Below, in pieces: positions 16,354 through 25,229 of a stretch of DNA of 26,361 nucleotides. The translations under genes and the position numbers were made by a program. The notes beneath the pieces were generated by a model. The model had not been told where the DNA came from and did no database searches. It saw nothing but the letters and a program-made list of their open reading frames with translations. This DNA comes from Candidatus Omnitrophota bacterium. Lineage in GTDB: Bacteria > Omnitrophota > Gorgyraeia > JABMRN01. The stretch lies in contig JABMRN010000207.1 of assembly GCA_013202515.1 (NCBI GenBank), positions 1 to 26,361 of the forward strand, given 5' to 3'. The number at the start of each line of letters is the position of its first letter. Position 1 is the stretch's first letter.

Positions 16354-17681
16354 AGCTTATTACTTTCGCCTCTTTTGACGCTTCTTAAATCTTTTGGCAG
16401 CATAACTGTAAACATGCTTCCGGTTCCTGGCTCTGATTCAGCATGGAGCTTACCCCCATGCTTAGTAAGTATCTTTCTAGCAATAGACAATCCTATGCCA
16501 CTACCGGAAACCTTTCCTTTGGCACACTGCTCTACACGGTAGAATCTATCAAAAATTTTACTTAAATCATCAGGAGATATGCCAACGCCGGTATCGCGTA
16601 CCCAAATCGCAATAAAGCCATTCTTCTCGTCAAGCCCGATTTTGACTAGGCCAGACGGCCTATTGTACTTTATGGCATTATCAATAAGGTTTGTAATAAC
16701 TTGGGCAATCTTATCCGGATCAGCCCATAGCTCAATGCGTTTGCCAGGCAAGGTATTGACGAGCGTTATGCTATTGTGCTGCGCCACAGGACCGAATGAT
16801 ATGATGAGCTCTTCAGTCAGAGCTGCCACATCAAACAGTTGCCTGTTCATAAATTCGGCCTTTGAGTCGGCTTTCGCTAAAGTTAGCATTTCATCAATTA
16901 AACGTCTGAGACGGTCAACGTTATGTTCTGCTATTTCTAGAAATTTTCTCTGATCATCATTTACGGAACCTGCTATTTCGCTCAATATGAGATTAACCGC
17001 CTCTTTTATGGATGCAAGAGGAGATCGTAGTTCATGGGAAAGGTCGGAAATAAAATCAAGTCTTGCTGCATCGCGGGATTGCGCTACGTCCAAGATCCTG
17101 GTTGTCTCTAAAGTCGGTGCGGCTATCTGCGCCAAAGCTTCCAGAATATGTTGTTCATTTTCCGTAAAAAAATCTCGCGATACCTTGTTGTTAACATTAA
17201 TAACACCAATAACGCGGCTACTAATCTTAAGAGGCACACTTAGAAGAGAATTCGTATAATACCTACCACCTCTTTTGGAAAATCTTGGATCTTTATCGAT
17301 ATCTTTTATTAGAACAGGCTCGCCTGTCTTAGCTATCCATCCCGAGACCCCTTGGCCCAACTTTACTCTTGTCTGCTTGACAACATTCTCTTCTAAGCCA
17401 CGGGCACACCGTAATACCAGTTCACGACGGCTGTTATCCATGAGCATAATCGATACAATCTCAACTGATATCAAGCTTGAGATTCTATCAACCAGTGTAC
17501 CCAAGCACTGGTCTAAATTGGAGCTATCAGATAGGTCTTTTCCGATGTTATTTGCAGCTTGAAGCTGAAAAAGCGACTTTTCCAAGGAATCGCGCTTTTG
17601 GTTGCGTATGTCTTTTCGCAAACCTTCCCAAATTGAGTTAGCACCTGATTTAACTTTTTGTTTATCTAATTTCCTATTCAT
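16350..17681 (-). CDS. Soluble GAF-domain sensor histidine kinase
   Basis: 443 residues, no membrane segment. A GAF domain (about 50-195, with GVSGWIAKTGEPVLIKD and SVPLKISSRVIGVINV) is followed by HisKA with phospho-acceptor His216 in DLSHELRSPLASIKE. The ATPase domain carries an N-box with N331 and N335 in VITNLIDNAIKYN, G1 DTGVG (363-367) and G2 GSGIGL (393-398). All catalytic motifs are intact. It should sense a cytoplasmic small molecule or redox signal and phosphorylate a response regulator. None is encoded in this window, so it is an orphan here. Its stop overlaps the TTG start of the alpha/beta hydrolase by four bases, which may tie signalling to the downstream lipid-like genes. Confidence 0.9.
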   Translation of the reverse strand: MNRKLDKQKVKSGANSIWEGLRKDIRNQKRDSLEKSLFQLQAANNIGKDLSDSSNLDQCLGTLVDRISSLISVEIVSIMLMDNSRRELVLRCARGLEENVVKQTRVKLGQGVSGWIAKTGEPVLIKDIDKDPRFSKRGGRYYTNSLLSVPLKISSRVIGVINVNNKVSRDFFTENEQHILEALAQIAAPTLETTRILDVAQSRDAARLDFISDLSHELRSPLASIKEAVNLILSEIAGSVNDDQRKFLEIAEHNVDRLRRLIDEMLTLAKADSKAEFMNRQLFDVAALTEELIISFGPVAQHNSITLVNTLPGKRIELWADPDKIAQVITNLIDNAIKYNRPSGLVKIGLDEKNGFIAIWVRDTGVGISPDDLSKIFDRFYRVEQCAKGKVSGSGIGLSIARKILTKHGGKLHAESEPGTGSMFTVMLPKDLRSVKRGESNKL

Positions 17682-17713
17682 TGCATTATATCATATCATA
17701 GTATTTAAGCAGA

Positions 17714-18859
17714 TCAAAGCACTATCCGCTCTTTAAGCTTAGTGTAGAGAAAGCGGCCGTACTCTCTTTGACCCTTTTTGGTAAAATGGGGATCCCAATC
17801 CAGGTATATCTCATCCAGACTAAAGCCTTCTAAGTAATCATAGGGATCTAAGAATACGATATTCTCTGCTTTGCAGAATATTTTCAACTTATCCTGATAG
17901 TACCTCTTCTCTTTAAAATTAAACTGCTCTTTGGGCGGCAATGCAGCAATAACGAAAACTATGCCTTTATTTTTGCAAATTTCGTTGATGCCTTTCAGAT
18001 AGCCTAGCGAATCCTTCCATCCTTTTTGTATATCCGTATTTTTTTCTGGATCTGCTGGGCTAGGAAAATACCTGTAATACGCTTTCATTATTACTTTTGC
18101 TAAGATAAAATGTTTAAAAAACCATTTACCGATCTTTGAGCTCGGATCTCTGGCAGTCCAATAACCCACCACTTTGTGTTCAACGATATCAAAATCATTC
18201 GGAAAATAATTAAGAAGAACCATGTCAATATCTAGGAGGGGCGCAAGATCAACGAATCTGTAATATTCTTCCCGCGTGCTGTAACCGCTTACACCTGCAT
18301 TTAAAACCCTTATGTTGAGATTATCTTTAAGGCCTAATCTTTCAATGCAAGCGGAAAAGGTATCAGTATCATTAACGTAACAGCCTTCGGTAAATGAATC
18401 GCCAAGCATCAGAATAATGAAGTCCTCGCTTCTTCCATTTAATGCATCATTTCCGGTTTTTCTGAAACCTGCTTCATCATAATTTTTTAAATATTTCATA
18501 CCGACGAATTCATCTAAAAACCTTTTGTTATCGTCATTAACAAGCATTGACATATGCTCTATGCGCTCATTCATTATTAGCGCAATTGTAGATTCAGGCC
18601 TAGGTTTATAGTATTTATCCCCCTCAAATAAATAGAGTTCCGGAGAAATCCATACGTAATTGTTGAAAAGTATTATATTTTTCTTTCTTTCCTTGTGTAA
18701 TTCTATAAGCTCTTTTTCGCAGGGATGATATGTCTGTTCGGCTTGCTCATTCTTAAAGAAAGATTTCCGCACTTTTTCACCAGCTCGCAAGACTAGCTCA
18801 GTTGCGGCTATCAGAAGAATTATTAGTATCGTATAATACAGCTTACTTTTTAGTTGCAA
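17714..18859 (-). CDS. Membrane-anchored SGNH/GDSL-like hydrolase
   Basis: 381 residues. An N-terminal hydrophobic segment (about 8-24) anchors the protein with the bulk probably outside the cytoplasmic membrane. Block I of SGNH hydrolases is MLGDSFTEG with Ser155. NAGVSGYSTREEYYRF supplies the block II Gly, LLNYFPNDFD the block III Asn, and DWDPHFTKKGQ near the C-terminus the catalytic Asp/His358. Such proteins remove or transfer acetyl or acyl groups on glycans or lipids in the envelope. The start is TTG, supported by GGAG eight bases upstream; the nearby ATG runs into a stop within eight codons. It lies just after a strong terminator and 32 bases before the histidine kinase, so it probably opens a new transcription unit. 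Confidence 0.82.
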   Translation of the reverse strand: MQLKSKLYYTILIILLIAATELVLRAGEKVRKSFFKNEQAEQTYHPCEKELIELHKERKKNIILFNNYVWISPELYLFEGDKYYKPRPESTIALIMNERIEHMSMLVNDDNKRFLDEFVGMKYLKNYDEAGFRKTGNDALNGRSEDFIILMLGDSFTEGCYVNDTDTFSACIERLGLKDNLNIRVLNAGVSGYSTREEYYRFVDLAPLLDIDMVLLNYFPNDFDIVEHKVVGYWTARDPSSKIGKWFFKHFILAKVIMKAYYRYFPSPADPEKNTDIQKGWKDSLGYLKGINEICKNKGIVFVIAALPPKEQFNFKEKRYYQDKLKIFCKAENIVFLDPYDYLEGFSLDEIYLDWDPHFTKKGQREYGRFLYTKLKERIVL

Positions 18860-18889
18860 GACGATTTCTCCATTTAGTTATGGTCACTA

Positions 18890-18927
18890 AAAAATCGGCT
18901 CCGAATCTGCATGCGGAGCCGATTTTT
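18890..18927 (-). terminator. Strong rho-independent terminator
   Basis: Arms AAAAATCGGCTCCG (18890-18903) and CGGAGCCGATTTTT (18914-18927) are perfectly complementary over 14 bases around a 10-base loop. On the minus strand the stem ends in a T-run, 14 bases after the isochorismatase stop. It should end the NIF3-dnaG-rpoD transcript. The symmetry means it could act in both directions. Confidence 0.9.
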
Positions 18928-18941
18928 GATCTCATATAAAT

Positions 18942-19514
18942 TTACCCTAATAAGTTCTTTGCATCAGATGCTTTAATAATGTTAGTGCCGATGTTTTTCA
19001 TGTCGAGTATATTAGCTTGGTGAATTTCCATAGTCTGGGCAGCAGAGGCATCCTCCACAAGATACGTATTGTAGTTATACGCCATAGCATCAAACGCTGT
19101 TGCTCTTATACAATTAGGCGTTTGAATACCGGTTAAAACAAGGTTCTTTATCTCAAGTGACCTGAGCATATAATCCAAATCCGTATTCATGAAGCTCGAC
19201 ATTCGTATCTTCTTTACAAGGTATTCTGCGCCTTTGGGTTTAATATCGTCGATAATTTCTGCACCCTTTGTTCCGACTACCGCAAATGCTTTTTTGCGGA
19301 ATTTATCTTTTCTTGTAACCTCTACGTCGCTTCCATCGGGCCTATGGACCCTGACAATATGAAATATTGGTGCTTTCTTCTTCCTGAACTCTTCTAGAAC
19401 CTCCTTAATATTATCAATTATTCCAAGGGCTCCTTTTACCATCATCGGCGCGCCTTCAAGCACAAAATCCTTCTGCATATCGATGATAAGTAAGGCTGTG
19501 TCTTTATCGTTCAA
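18942..19514 (-). CDS. Isochorismatase-fold cysteine hydrolase
   Basis: 190 residues. The catalytic triad of the nicotinamidase/isochorismatase fold is visible: Asp12 in LLIIDMQKDF, Lys102 in KKIRMSSF and Cys135 in GIQTPNCIRATA, the last within the cis-peptide signature. With a Cys nucleophile it should hydrolyse a C-N bond (amidase or nicotinamidase-like) and not isochorismate. The substrate is unknown. No signal peptide. The start is TTG, overlapping the stop of the 172-residue gene as TTGA, so it is coupled to that gene and ends the operon just before a strong terminator. Confidence 0.87.
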   Translation of the reverse strand: MNDKDTALLIIDMQKDFVLEGAPMMVKGALGIIDNIKEVLEEFRKKKAPIFHIVRVHRPDGSDVEVTRKDKFRKKAFAVVGTKGAEIIDDIKPKGAEYLVKKIRMSSFMNTDLDYMLRSLEIKNLVLTGIQTPNCIRATAFDAMAYNYNTYLVEDASAAQTMEIHQANILDMKNIGTNIIKASDAKNLLG

Positions 19515-20029
19515 AATTCCTCCAGCATTCTTTTTATGTCATTGGGGGCAGACTTGATAACCTGGCTGCATATAAAAATCAAAACCGAAAACTGCCAACA
19601 GTCCTCCGGTCCAACCATAAGACCGGTATCTGTATTTTCTTCCCTCTCCAGGATGTTTGAATAATGCTTGATTGCCTTTTTTAGACTGCCCTCGTATATA
19701 TCCAAAACCGAGGTCATATTGTTATATTTAAAAGACGGAAACCTTATGCCTCTTACAAAGAGAAAATTTGTAAGCATATCTTTTCCTACCTTCATATCCT
19801 TTTCAAACTCAAAACCCTCGAATTGCGGTGAATTAGGAGGAAGCAAAATTGAGGGCTTTTCTACGACAAGCATGCCCTTTCTGATAACAGTGTCCCCCTG
19901 ATTGACCGAGGATTCACCTAAGAAAACATACGGCATATTCGTTTCACGAAAAGTCTTAAGCCCCTGGATAGACGGCCTGACGATCTCCGTTTTATGTAAT
20001 GCCTTCTCCCACATTTCCTGTATATTCAT
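19511..20029 (-). CDS. Conserved-looking protein of unknown function
   Basis: 172 residues that I do not recognise. It is soluble, with no signal peptide and no long hydrophobic run. The first half holds a beta-rich segment with short Gly turns (MPYVFLGESSVNQGDTVIR, GMLVVEKPSILLPPNSPQFE). The second half is helical and ends FSVLIFICSQVIKSAPNDI. Two cysteines (C143-region and near the end) show no metal-binding spacing. The ATG lies two bases after the antiporter stop, and its stop overlaps the isochorismatase start by four bases. This firmly supports it as a real gene of the dnaG-rpoD operon. Confidence 0.75.
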   Translation of the reverse strand: MNIQEMWEKALHKTEIVRPSIQGLKTFRETNMPYVFLGESSVNQGDTVIRKGMLVVEKPSILLPPNSPQFEGFEFEKDMKVGKDMLTNFLFVRGIRFPSFKYNNMTSVLDIYEGSLKKAIKHYSNILEREENTDTGLMVGPEDCWQFSVLIFICSQVIKSAPNDIKRMLEEF

Positions 20030-20031
20030 AG

Positions 20032-21249
20032 TTAATGTATTTCTCCTGCTTTTTTCAACATTGCCTTCGTAGTGATAGGACCTAGAAACTCATTTATAAC
20101 CGTTGCACCTATTATAACGCTTATAATTATATCTGCGATTGCATCAAAAGCAGCATTTTGTTTTATCATAAGAGCAAGCCCCACAACGACTCCGCCCTGA
20201 GGTACAAGGCCTCCTGCTGTATATTTTTTAATGGCAGGTGATGCTCCAGCTACTTTGGCACCTATAAATGTGCCTAAATATTTTCCTGCTATCCTTAAAA
20301 ATATGAAAAATATAATAAAAATCATTGCCGTAGGTATAACGGAAAGGTTAAGCTGCATACAGCTTAATGTAAAAAAAAGAACATAAATTAGTTTTTCTAT
20401 ATACCTCTCGATAACCTTAAATATAACATCCCTTTTGGGATTGAAGTTAACCACAACAATGCCCATTGTCATTATCGCCAATAGCTCATCTCCTCCGATT
20501 AACCCAGAAATACCGAAACAAAGCGACAGTAAGCCAAAAATAAGGACGATAAAAACTCCTTCTGTATGCTTTTTCAAGAAAGAGGTTAAATAATTAAAAA
20601 TACACCCGAAGGCTATGCCAATAGCTAACGACCCCCCTATCACAGCAAGTGGATGCAGAACTGATCCACTCAAACTAAAATGCTTGTGCATAACCAGGGT
20701 CTCGGCCAAAACAATAGCAACGCTAAAATTCATAATACCTAGAACATCGTCTAGGGCGGCAACCCCCAGTATCGTATCAGAGACCTGACCATGGGCGCCA
20801 TATTCGTTTCTAACGGCAATAGCAATGGATGGATCCGTAGGGGCTCCTAAGCTACCGATTAAGATGCTGATAGGTATGCAAACGGTAAGCCATATCGGTC
20901 CGCTTGTCTTCATGACAAGTGGAGCTATTAACAGAAACCCAGCAGTAATTACAAAAAATGTAATCTCTGCTTCAAAAAAAGTAATACTTAAAATACCCTT
21001 GCCTAATTCCTTCAATCTTGGATAGAACAAAGTGCCACCAATAAAAAATGCTATGAATGCAAGTGCTACGTTGGCAACAGGAAGAGCATGTGAAGGAAAA
21101 TCCGCGGGTATAAAACTAGAAATATCCGGATTAAGTAATATTCCGGCAAGAATATATCCGGTAACCTTAGGTAATTTTAATTTGCCTGCTAGCTCGCCGC
21201 AAATAAAACCGGAAAGAACTATAATACCTACAACTAATAATGGCTCCAT
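20032..21249 (-). CDS. CPA-type cation:proton antiporter
   Basis: 405 residues, almost entirely hydrophobic, with about eleven to thirteen membrane segments of the Na_H_Exchanger family (PF00999). KLPKVTGYILAGILLNP (26-42) is the classic N-terminal signature. GAPTDPSIAIAV (135-146) and the acidic pair D167-D168 in LGVAALDDVLGIM match the ion-binding core of CPA2 proteins. There is no C-terminal TrkA-N/KTN or RCK domain, so direct nucleotide gating as in KefB/C is unlikely. It would exchange Na+ or K+ for protons across the inner membrane. It lies 13 bases after the 2H phosphoesterase and two bases before the next gene. Confidence 0.9.
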   Translation of the reverse strand: MEPLLVVGIIVLSGFICGELAGKLKLPKVTGYILAGILLNPDISSFIPADFPSHALPVANVALAFIAFFIGGTLFYPRLKELGKGILSITFFEAEITFFVITAGFLLIAPLVMKTSGPIWLTVCIPISILIGSLGAPTDPSIAIAVRNEYGAHGQVSDTILGVAALDDVLGIMNFSVAIVLAETLVMHKHFSLSGSVLHPLAVIGGSLAIGIAFGCIFNYLTSFLKKHTEGVFIVLIFGLLSLCFGISGLIGGDELLAIMTMGIVVVNFNPKRDVIFKVIERYIEKLIYVLFFTLSCMQLNLSVIPTAMIFIIFFIFLRIAGKYLGTFIGAKVAGASPAIKKYTAGGLVPQGGVVVGLALMIKQNAAFDAIADIIISVIIGATVINEFLGPITTKAMLKKAGEIH

Positions 21250-21262
21250 GCGTAAACGTTTT

Positions 21263-21862
21263 CTATTGTTTATCTTCTGGACTTAACAACGTGTGATACA
21301 AAATTTTTCTGCATGTACAAAAATTTCCTAAATGACATAAAGCGATTTTACTGGCCTTAAAATGTATCTCCGGTATATCTAGCGATGCCTCTCCGGAACC
21401 TAGCGTTATATGTGGTGTAAATTTATCAAAAGCAGATTCGGCGCGAAAATGTTTAATATAATCTATTGTAAGAGCGTTTATCTTCCCGCCGGATTTATTT
21501 ATCATCGTCTTGTCAACATCATAGGTCAAATAAGGTTCTAACTCGTTCATGACTGTTTCGTGCAATAATTTGAGAAAGGAATTATTATAGATTTCAAAAC
21601 AAGCTTTATCAGTTGGGCCCGACAAGGTTTTTAAGCTAAGGGTTTTGTTTTTTTCCGCGATTTGTTTTAAAATTTTTCCTATTTTCGCAAGATCATTATC
21701 GTCCATGCAACCCATTGCAAGCGTAATATGCGGCAAGCAGTCTTTCTTGTTTAATTTGATGTTGCTTTCTAATGATGTAGCGATTTTCTTGTTTAGTTCA
21801 ATTGCTCTGCCCATTATTTCCTCAGATGGGAGCAATGCAACATCTACAGCCTTCTTGCCCAT
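21263..21862 (-). CDS. 2H phosphoesterase, 2'-5' RNA-ligase-like
   Basis: 199 residues with the two H-x-T motifs that define the family: PHITLAMG (H45, T47) and PHITLGSG (H151, T153). Proteins with this fold open 2',3'-cyclic phosphates or join or split 2'-5' bonds in RNA or nucleotides (ThpR/LigT-like). The spacing of about 105 residues between motifs is normal. The substrate is not evident. The ATG shares one base with the rpoD stop (TAATG), so it should be translated by ribosomes finishing rpoD, a clear tie to the core operon. No signal peptide or membrane segment. Confidence 0.85.
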   Translation of the reverse strand: MGKKAVDVALLPSEEIMGRAIELNKKIATSLESNIKLNKKDCLPHITLAMGCMDDNDLAKIGKILKQIAEKNKTLSLKTLSGPTDKACFEIYNNSFLKLLHETVMNELEPYLTYDVDKTMINKSGGKINALTIDYIKHFRAESAFDKFTPHITLGSGEASLDIPEIHFKASKIALCHLGNFCTCRKILYHTLLSPEDKQ

Positions 21863-23448
21863 TAACTCATCCCCATACTCAAAAAACCTTTTAGCTTTCT
21901 TGCCCTGATAGGATGACGTAGCTTCTTGAGCGCTTTTGCCTCTATCTGTCTGACCCTTTCCCTTGTGACCTTGAATATTGCGCCTACTTCTTCAAGGGTC
22001 CTTGGATAACCGTCACCAATTCCGAATCTAAGCCTCAGGACCTTTTTCTCCCTTTCCGTCAACGTTGAGAGAACGTCATCCATCTGTTCTTTAAGCATTG
22101 TATAGGCTGTAGCATTCGCCGGTGAAACAGCCCTTTTATCCTCTATAAAGTCTCCAAAGTGGGTATCTCCTTCATCCCCAATCGGTGTCTGAAGCGATAT
22201 AGGCTCCTGTGCTATTTTTAATATCCCCTTTACCTTTGAGGATGGTATTCTCATTGTATGCGCGATTTCTTCCGGAGTCGGCTCTCTCCCTGTTTCCTGG
22301 ACAAGGGCACGGGAAACCCTTATAAGCTTATTTATGGTTTCCGTCATGTGAACCGGAATTCTGATAGTACGTGACTGGTCAGCAATGGATCGGGTAATAG
22401 CCTGCCTTATCCACCACGTAGCGTATGTTGAGAACTTATAACCCCTCTTATACTCAAACTTATCAACAGCCTTCATGAGGCCGATGTTACCCTCCTGAAT
22501 AAGATCCAAAAACGACAGTCCCCTATTTGTATATTTTTTTGCAATACTAACAACAAGCCTCAAATTTGCGGCAACGAGCTCCTTCTTCGCCTTTAAGTAT
22601 TTGGTTTCCCGCATCTTCATCTCGCGGATAAAAATGCACACAACGTCGAATTTTTCTCCGAATGCTCTCTCTATTTGACGCCGCCTCTTATTTGCCTCTT
22701 CACGCTTTCGGGCAACCATCTTTTTTGAAGGAGACAATTGCTTTTCCAAACGCTCAACATCACCAAACGCTTCTTTAATCTTATTGGATAAATCCTCGAT
22801 AGCAGATATTGCCAGATCCAGTTTGAATAGCGTTTTTGTTGCCTTCTCCCTGTTGTGAGTTCTTCTAAGCATCTTAAGTAAAGCCAGGGTTTTTCTATTC
22901 ACGGATGAATAGTTGGCTGCAAGATCTATGTCGAGCACTTCATCGAGACTCAAATTTTTCTCAATAACTTCGTCCAATATATTAACAACATAATCTTTAA
23001 CCATCTTGGCGGAAAGAACAGTCTTTCGGAATTTTGCCTCCCAGGATTTAATTTTTTCAGCAAGGGTTACCTCTTGTTCCCTTGTCAAAAGCGGTATCTG
23101 GCCCATTTGCCGCAGATACATCTTAACAGGGTCGTCGGTTTGCACGTATCTTTCTGATACATTCTCCGACATCTTCGGATGTCTTGTAGAAATCGAACTT
23201 CCAACGGCCTCTTCGGCGTCCTTACCCTTTTCTACCAACTTAATGTTTTCGCTCTCGAGCTTAACCATCACCTTGTCAATAACGTCTGACGCAACTATGT
23301 TTTTGGGCAATATTTCATTGATTTCGTCAAAGGTAAGCTGACCTTTGATCTTACCGGCGGCGATCAACTTTTCGAGACCCTTGATCTTTCGCTTGGTTTT
23401 TCTTTTTAATTTTCGTCGCATTTTTATTTTTCTTTTTTTCTTCGCCAT
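21862..23448 (-). CDS. rpoD: Primary sigma factor RpoD (sigma-70)
   Basis: 528 residues. Region 1.1-like residues 24-75 (GLEKLIAAGKIKGQLTFDEI) are followed by region 1.2 from 106 (DPVKMYLRQMGQIPLLTREQ). A non-conserved helical insert spans about 140-285. Region 2 covers 290-360 (LVVSIAKKYTNRG, TYATWWIRQAITRSIADQSR), region 3 369-445, and region 4 457-513 with the helix-turn-helix TLEEVGAIFKVTRERVRQIE. Regions 1.1, 1.2 and the insert mark it as the housekeeping factor. The extreme N-terminus (2-23) is almost pure Lys/Arg, which is unusual. It lies 12 bases after dnaG, the classic dnaG-rpoD order. Confidence 0.97.
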   Translation of the reverse strand: MAKKKRKIKMRRKLKRKTKRKIKGLEKLIAAGKIKGQLTFDEINEILPKNIVASDVIDKVMVKLESENIKLVEKGKDAEEAVGSSISTRHPKMSENVSERYVQTDDPVKMYLRQMGQIPLLTREQEVTLAEKIKSWEAKFRKTVLSAKMVKDYVVNILDEVIEKNLSLDEVLDIDLAANYSSVNRKTLALLKMLRRTHNREKATKTLFKLDLAISAIEDLSNKIKEAFGDVERLEKQLSPSKKMVARKREEANKRRRQIERAFGEKFDVVCIFIREMKMRETKYLKAKKELVAANLRLVVSIAKKYTNRGLSFLDLIQEGNIGLMKAVDKFEYKRGYKFSTYATWWIRQAITRSIADQSRTIRIPVHMTETINKLIRVSRALVQETGREPTPEEIAHTMRIPSSKVKGILKIAQEPISLQTPIGDEGDTHFGDFIEDKRAVSPANATAYTMLKEQMDDVLSTLTEREKKVLRLRFGIGDGYPRTLEEVGAIFKVTRERVRQIEAKALKKLRHPIRARKLKGFLSMGMS

Positions 23449-23459
23449 ATATTTTCTCG

Positions 23460-25229
23460 CTATCGCTTCGCGTGTGACTTGATCAACGTATTGTACTCCG
23501 ACACTAGCTGAGTCACAGTCTCTGAATCGTTGGATTGCTGTGCAGTGCGGATTCCGTCTTGAAGCGATTTAAGTCTTTCTCGGATGTTATCCTTTATTAT
23601 ACTGTTAATGCAGTCATTAATCGTCTTTTCTTTATTAGCAATGGTTTCTCGTATGCTAACCGCTTCTGAAATCAAATTATGCATAACGCTGTCATCGAAT
23701 TGGTTTATTATCTTGCTCGGACTAATCTTATTATTATTCTTAATTGAATTGTCGATTAACTCGATGACCTTCCTAACATTCTCGTCTTTGAACTCACTTT
23801 GGCCTAATTTTTCAGTAATATCACTAAGAGTTTCCGGTTCCTCCAGGACAACGCTTAATAAAAGCATTTCAGCGTGCCTCACCGGATTAGCCTTCTCTAC
23901 AGTCTTTTTCTGCGGCTCATGGTAAGAGTAACGGTCGGTCTTTGTTTTTTTAAGTTCGGCCTTAAATGCGGCTTCATCTATAGAAAGTGTATCAGAAAGT
24001 TTTTTTAGAAAAGCTGCTTTTAAAATTTCGTTCGGTATGCGCGCTATTGTTGGTAGCATCAGGGTTGCAATTGCGGTCTTTCCACGAACGCCGTTCTTAT
24101 TATACCTTTTGCTCAAGAGATCCATCTTGTAATCAAAAAGGTCTTTGGAAGTTTTTACTATAACCTCAAACGCTTCCCTTCCCTCTTTTCTCATGAAGCT
24201 GTCAGGGTCGTACCCTTTTGGCAACGTAGCAACTCTAACATTTAGGTCTTGCGAAACAAGCAAGTCAAGCCCCCTTAACGATGCATCCTCACCGGCTTTA
24301 TCAGGATCAAATATCATGACAACAGTCTTTGTAAACCGCTTGATGAGTCTCACTTGTTGGGTAGTAAGCGCAGTGCCCAGGGTAGCAACGATATTCCTTA
24401 CACCATGCTGAAATGGCATCATCAAGTCCAGGTACCCCTCCACGATAATTGCGTAGTTCTTGTCTCTTATGTATTTCTTGCTGAAATTCAAACCGTAAAG
24501 ATGCTTACCTTTTGTGAAAAGAGGGGTTTCTGGGGAATTGATGTATTTGGGCTGTGAATCTCCAAGAGTCCTTGCACCAAACGCTATTACCCTATCCCTC
24601 ACGTCAAAAATCGGAAAAATAACCCTATTCCTGAATCTGTCATAATAACCCTTGTCTTTTTCACTTGGAAGTATAAGCCCTGCCTTATGGGCTGCATCTA
24701 AGGGAATATTCTTGCCTTTTAAAAAATTTATGAGTCCTTCCCAGCCATTCGGCGCATATCCTAGACGGAAAGTCTTTACCGTGTCATCGCTTATGCCTCT
24801 CTCTTTAATATATCTGCGGCAAAGGGCACCGCCCTGGGATGAAAGGTTAGATCTGTAAAGGTTCTCTGCCGTTCCATTAATTGCTATAAGCCTTTGTATA
24901 AAACTGTCTTCGGTTGTTTCTCGAAAACTTGATTGTGGCATCTTTACGCCTACCTTTTCAGCGAGCATCCTTACCGCTTCTGGAAAAGACAGCTTATCGT
25001 ATTTAACCAAAAAGCCTATTGCATTACCACCCTGACCACATCCAAAACAATGATATATCTGTTTTTCGGGACTTACTACGAAAGACGGGGTTTTCTCATT
25101 ATGGAATGGACATGGTGCCTTGAAATTACGCCCAATCTTCTTCAAGGGTATGTGCGAAGAAATAACCTCTACAATATCGATCTTGTCGAGTATGCTATCT
25201 ATGATTTCATTCGGGATAAGCGATGTCAT
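23460..25229 (-). CDS. dnaG: DNA primase DnaG
   Basis: 589 residues from the ATG at 25229. I prefer this over a GTG 30 bases further upstream because the ATG has AGGA at normal spacing and overlaps the NIF3 stop as ATGA. The N-terminal zinc-binding domain has C40, H43, C61 and C64 (CPFH, CFGC). The catalytic core follows with GYAPNGW, RFRNRVIFPI and FGARTLGDSQPKY. The Toprim fold has E264 in VEGYLD and D308/D310 in FDPD, which bind the metals for RNA primer synthesis. Residues about 430-589 form a helical helicase-interacting domain. It precedes rpoD by 12 bases, as in the macromolecular synthesis operon, but the gene before it is NIF3-like, not rpsU. Confidence 0.97.
   Translation of the reverse strand: MTSLIPNEIIDSILDKIDIVEVISSHIPLKKIGRNFKAPCPFHNEKTPSFVVSPEKQIYHCFGCGQGGNAIGFLVKYDKLSFPEAVRMLAEKVGVKMPQSSFRETTEDSFIQRLIAINGTAENLYRSNLSSQGGALCRRYIKERGISDDTVKTFRLGYAPNGWEGLINFLKGKNIPLDAAHKAGLILPSEKDKGYYDRFRNRVIFPIFDVRDRVIAFGARTLGDSQPKYINSPETPLFTKGKHLYGLNFSKKYIRDKNYAIIVEGYLDLMMPFQHGVRNIVATLGTALTTQQVRLIKRFTKTVVMIFDPDKAGEDASLRGLDLLVSQDLNVRVATLPKGYDPDSFMRKEGREAFEVIVKTSKDLFDYKMDLLSKRYNKNGVRGKTAIATLMLPTIARIPNEILKAAFLKKLSDTLSIDEAAFKAELKKTKTDRYSYHEPQKKTVEKANPVRHAEMLLLSVVLEEPETLSDITEKLGQSEFKDENVRKVIELIDNSIKNNNKISPSKIINQFDDSVMHNLISEAVSIRETIANKEKTINDCINSIIKDNIRERLKSLQDGIRTAQQSNDSETVTQLVSEYNTLIKSHAKR

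Noticed and set aside
17685..17690. TATAAT as a promoter for the histidine kinase
   Set aside because: It is only three bases from the ATG, so transcription would begin at or inside the start codon, and no -35 is visible.
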